Part shown: positions 60,985-64,000 of the stretch, one piece after another
How the letters are laid out: each line of letters opens with the position of its first letter
Numbering within the stretch: position 1 is the stretch's first letter
Assembly (NCBI GenBank): GCA_012295275.1
Contig: CM022679.1
Location: forward strand, 24,363,002 to 24,427,001
Direction: 5' to 3'
Length of the DNA: 64,000 bases
From: Chrysomallon squamiferum
Taxonomy: Eukaryota; Mollusca; Gastropoda; Neomphalida; Peltospiridae
Made by a program: the position numbers and the translations under genes
The notes under the pieces: generated by a model
Told to the model about the DNA's origin: nothing
The model's input: the letters and a program-made list of their open reading frames with translations, nothing else
Database searches by the model: none

Positions 60985-61022
60985 ATGTGTTTGTGTGTGT
61001 GTGTGTGTGTGTGGGTGTGTGT
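60985..61022. repeat. (GT)n microsatellite
   Basis: GT units with one GGGT variant. Confidence 0.93.
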
Positions 61023-61035
61023 TTTAATTCATTAT

Positions 61036-61084
61036 TTTGTAATTGTTGTATAACTGTTTCTTCATTCTACAATCTATATAGTCA

Positions 61085-61089
<5 letters not shown>
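61036..61089 (+). repeat. Dispersed repeat, partial copy C (left flank)
   Basis: TTTGTAATTGTTGTAT, then ACTGTTTC.TC.TTCTA and AGTCATATGA match 59449-59501 and again lead straight into an (AG)n tract. The right flank seen in copies A and B is missing. Confidence 0.75.
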
Positions 61090-61277
<188 letters not shown>

Positions 61278-61339
61278 AAGCAAGCAAGCATAACTTAATG
61301 ATAACAAACCTGACACAGAAAACAATATAAATAAATTAC

Positions 61340-61815
61340 TATTTTCATTATCACTTACTGTCAACACGGGTGGTCTGCATTGTAATAATAACAACACATA
61401 AGCCCTAAAAGCAGCGGGACACTGAACATTTAATATCATCTCGTTTGGGTCACGTCGTCCTCTTACATTAGCAAAATTACAGGCACATGCATCACAGAGG
61501 GAAACTTCGATGATGGAACCAATGATAAAATTACCGGGGTATCTACAACGAAGCAATAACTCAGATAATATTGTCATAAGTCACTGATACGTTCTATGCT
61601 CATTTCCAAGGCTACGCCCGTTATATTCGTAATCTTTGACTTGAGCATCTTTGAGCATCTAGACTGGCAGATCCAGATCAGGATAAAGTTGGCAACATAT
61701 CCACAGTCAAACTATTATTCGGCTAATAATATCATCAGCGTAATTAAAACTGGTTCCAGTACAGTTCCGCTTTAATCGTTTTTATTGACAGAGCGTAGAA
61801 AGGCTGGTAGAAACA
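61340..61815. other. Normal-complexity island (candidate regulatory element)
   Basis: Unique, CpG-containing sequence with GAGCATCT repeated at about 61644 and 61654. The minus-strand frame that ends here is mostly (AG)n-derived and its unique part resembles no family I know. Confidence 0.28.
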
Positions 61816-61890
61816 GTCTAATTGGCGCAGTGGTTAATAGTTTTGATTATTGATGCCGAGGTCATCCTCATTCAGAACTGATGGTGAAGG
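61816..61890 (+). other. Degenerate tRNA-like head (SINE remnant or tRNA pseudogene)
   Basis: TGGCGCAGTGG at 61823-61833 is a perfect pol III A box, followed by TTAATAG and GATGCCGAGGTC as in tRNA-derived SINEs. The expected B box near 61868 is degenerate (CATTCAGAAC). A cloverleaf cannot be closed, so this is not a functional tRNA. Confidence 0.4.
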
Positions 61891-62759
61891 TCATGGATCA
61901 CACTTCAACCTTCTCTTCAACCAAATCAGTCCTCTTATTTTAACACTGTCATGCTCAGATAATCCATACCCCACTGACTGGGTTTCCAAGAGAAACGAGT
62001 GAGTCATTAATAATGTCGCAAGTTATTCATATCGTTATAGTCTTTCTTTTTTTGTTCTTGATTAGAGTATATGTTTACTAACGGTCACATAACTCTGGGT
62101 TCAAAAATGAATTATACTATGTAACCGTATTTAATGTAATAATGAATGTATGAGTATGATATGATTTTTATTTACCGTGTATATATATATGTGTCTGTAT
62201 GTGTGTGCGTGTGTGTTGTTTTGGATAGTAGATTTTATAAAATAAATTTTTAAAAAAACCCACACACAATGCAACAGTTATATTTACTTACGTTGAGATC
62301 CAGACTGCAAATATATTGGTTTTACAAATCTTTAAAAAGTTTTTGGATTATCAATCAAAAAATATATATATAAAAAATTTAATTAATTAAAATAAAATAA
62401 ATTAAAATATAATAAAATAATAAATTAATAAATAAATATAATGATAATAATAATAATAATAATTAAACAGTACAAAATATTTTCTAAAAAAAATTGCATG
62501 AAGGAAGAAAGCAAGAAGGAAAGAAAGATGGATGAATACAGAAAGAGAGTTAAAAAGCCAGACATAATCAGAGACAGACGTACAGACACAGAGAGACCTA
62601 CGATAGATTCCACGTTAATTTAGCTCTGTTTTTGCATCGATATTAAAATTACAAGTTCTTTTTAGTTTATTTTATTATTTTAATTATCTGTCTATCTGTC
62701 TCTCTATTTTTTTAGTTGTGTTCGTTTGCTTTTTTTTGTGAGGAGTGATTTTCTGTCTT

Positions 62760-62798
<39 letters not shown>

Positions 62799-63050
62799 TT
62801 TTTTTCGTTTTTTTTTCTATGCTCTATATTTAGCAGACATATTTAGTCTGGAAAGCATGTTAATTTTACCCACAAGAGAATAACATTACTTTCGTTGTAA
62901 AAATAACTGGACTGCAAAACAAAATCCCTTGATATTTTGAAATCGACTCTCGACTTTAATAATAATAAAAAAAAGAAATAAAAAAAAGAAAAAAGCAGTC
63001 ACCTACGAATAGTTATAAAAAATACAGGTTAGTGAATAATGTGGATATCC
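61891..63050. other. AT-rich intergenic stretch
   Basis: It contains TA and GT runs near 62176-62215, AAT units near 62440-62462 and poly(T) at 62760-62793. No gene seen. Confidence 0.6.
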
Positions 63051-63051
63051 A

Positions 63052-63052
<1 letters not shown>

Positions 63053-63119
<67 letters not shown>

Positions 63120-63138
63120 TGATGATGATGATGATGAT
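63053..63138. repeat. (AAT)n followed by (GAT)n
   Basis: About 21 AAT units then about 7 GAT units. Confidence 0.95.
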
Positions 63139-64000
63139 TAATGAGCAGCTTACATAGTTACATAATAAATGTTCTGAATTTTCATTGCGAATCAGAAAGC
63201 ATCCATTAAAAATATTGGAGAATTTTGCAAACAGCAACAAACATCCCAAAGCCGGTATTGTTCAGATATTGCGATAAAATAATTAAATTGTCGAAACCGA
63301 TACGTCTGCATTTATCTGTTATGAGTACATTCAATATATCTTTCCTCTTACGTGTAATGATATTAACTGTTAACTAGATAGAGGTGATGTCGTGCACACT
63401 TGTCTCTATTGTCTGTATTACGCATGATATAAAATTGTGTACTGCGTCAGCTCGCGGGAAATAATTTAGTAAGACTCGCTATGGGATCGAACGTAGAGAA
63501 AATCAAAGTGAGTCTTCCTGAACAAACTGTACAGAATGTTATTATACATTTTTTAAACTAATACTATTTAAATTTATTCACAAAGCAAAGGATTGAGAAT
63601 TAAGATTTATTAAACCACAATCCTGGTCAGGTTAGGATTATTTGTTTTAAGACAGGAGGTATGGAGATCAGTTGTCCAAATTACGACTTTTTAGAAAAAC
63701 CGTTAACGTTTACGCTGGACCGACGATCGTAACTTATCGATATTGCTGACTTTGTTTTTACGATCGTCGTATTATTGCAATCAAAAAAATCTAATAAGCA
63801 TAAGGCAACTGCGAAATATATTGTGTTACGACCTCGTATGTTACAGTTAAAAAAAAAATCTAATACATATAAGACAATTGTAAAAGCTATTATAACGAAC
63901 ATTAAATTTAACGCTAAGAAAATAAATTGACGACTTGCATTATTCTTACCGGACAAAGCAGAAACTGATTATCGACAGAAAACTAAATTTTGCAACAGAA
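63139..64000. other. Intergenic stretch at the window end
   Basis: Moderate complexity. CAAAAAAATCTAATA.ATAAG, then .CAA.TG, occurs twice (about 63782 and 63851), a small diverged tandem duplication of about 68 bp. The minus-strand frame over it (63681-63956) shows no family resemblance. Confidence 0.5.

Overview
This is animal nuclear DNA: AT-rich, with introns, DNA transposons and a very heavy load of simple repeats. One protein-coding gene can be read with confidence. It lies on the + strand in the first 10 kb, in six coding exons joined by consensus splice sites, and encodes an inhibitor-of-apoptosis (IAP/BIRC) protein of 659 residues with the order BIR-BIR-BIR, UBA-like, long coiled coil, RING. 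The family, the AT-rich composition and the long dinucleotide, trinucleotide and tetranucleotide arrays fit a lophotrochozoan, plausibly a mollusc such as a cephalopod. The sequence does not fix the species, and I saw none of the familiar cephalopod tRNA-SINE copies.

Region 1-10,064: upstream AT-rich DNA, then the IAP gene. Intron 1 (5.4 kb) is a tandem duplication of about 1.15 kb whose second copy carries the last 31 bases of exon 1 plus its splice donor, 40 of 40 bases identical although the surrounding intron has drifted. The second unit was enlarged by two DNA transposons: a 2.8-kb element with 0.63-kb terminal inverted repeats and a frameshifted Cys-rich pseudogene, and a 683-bp internally deleted Tigger/pogo element flanked by TA. 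Intron 4 holds another tandem duplication.

Region 10,065-64,000: no second coding gene could be supported. The DNA is a patchwork of (AG/CT)n, (AC/GT)n, (AAT)n, (TAG/CTA)n, (AAAT)n and (ATAC)n arrays, some 80-330 bp long, two old minisatellites (33-bp period at 34.6-35.2 kb, 26-bp period at 56.5-56.8 kb), a duplicated tRNA-like 131-bp unit (39 kb), and a young dispersed repeat attached to (AG)n tracts (46.0, 59.5 and 61.0 kb). Between them lie islands of 200-600 bp of normal-complexity, CpG-containing sequence (about 18.1, 23.5, 27.7, 35.5, 37.9, 42.3, 48.1, 49.5, 53.5, 59.1, 60.1 and 61.4 kb). Several hold ordered transcription-factor-like motifs, such as three nuclear-receptor half-sites at an exact 8-bp period. 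They look like candidate regulatory elements or non-coding exons in a gene desert or large intron, which is an inference.

Most apparent open reading frames in the distal 54 kb are translations of simple repeats and are not genes.
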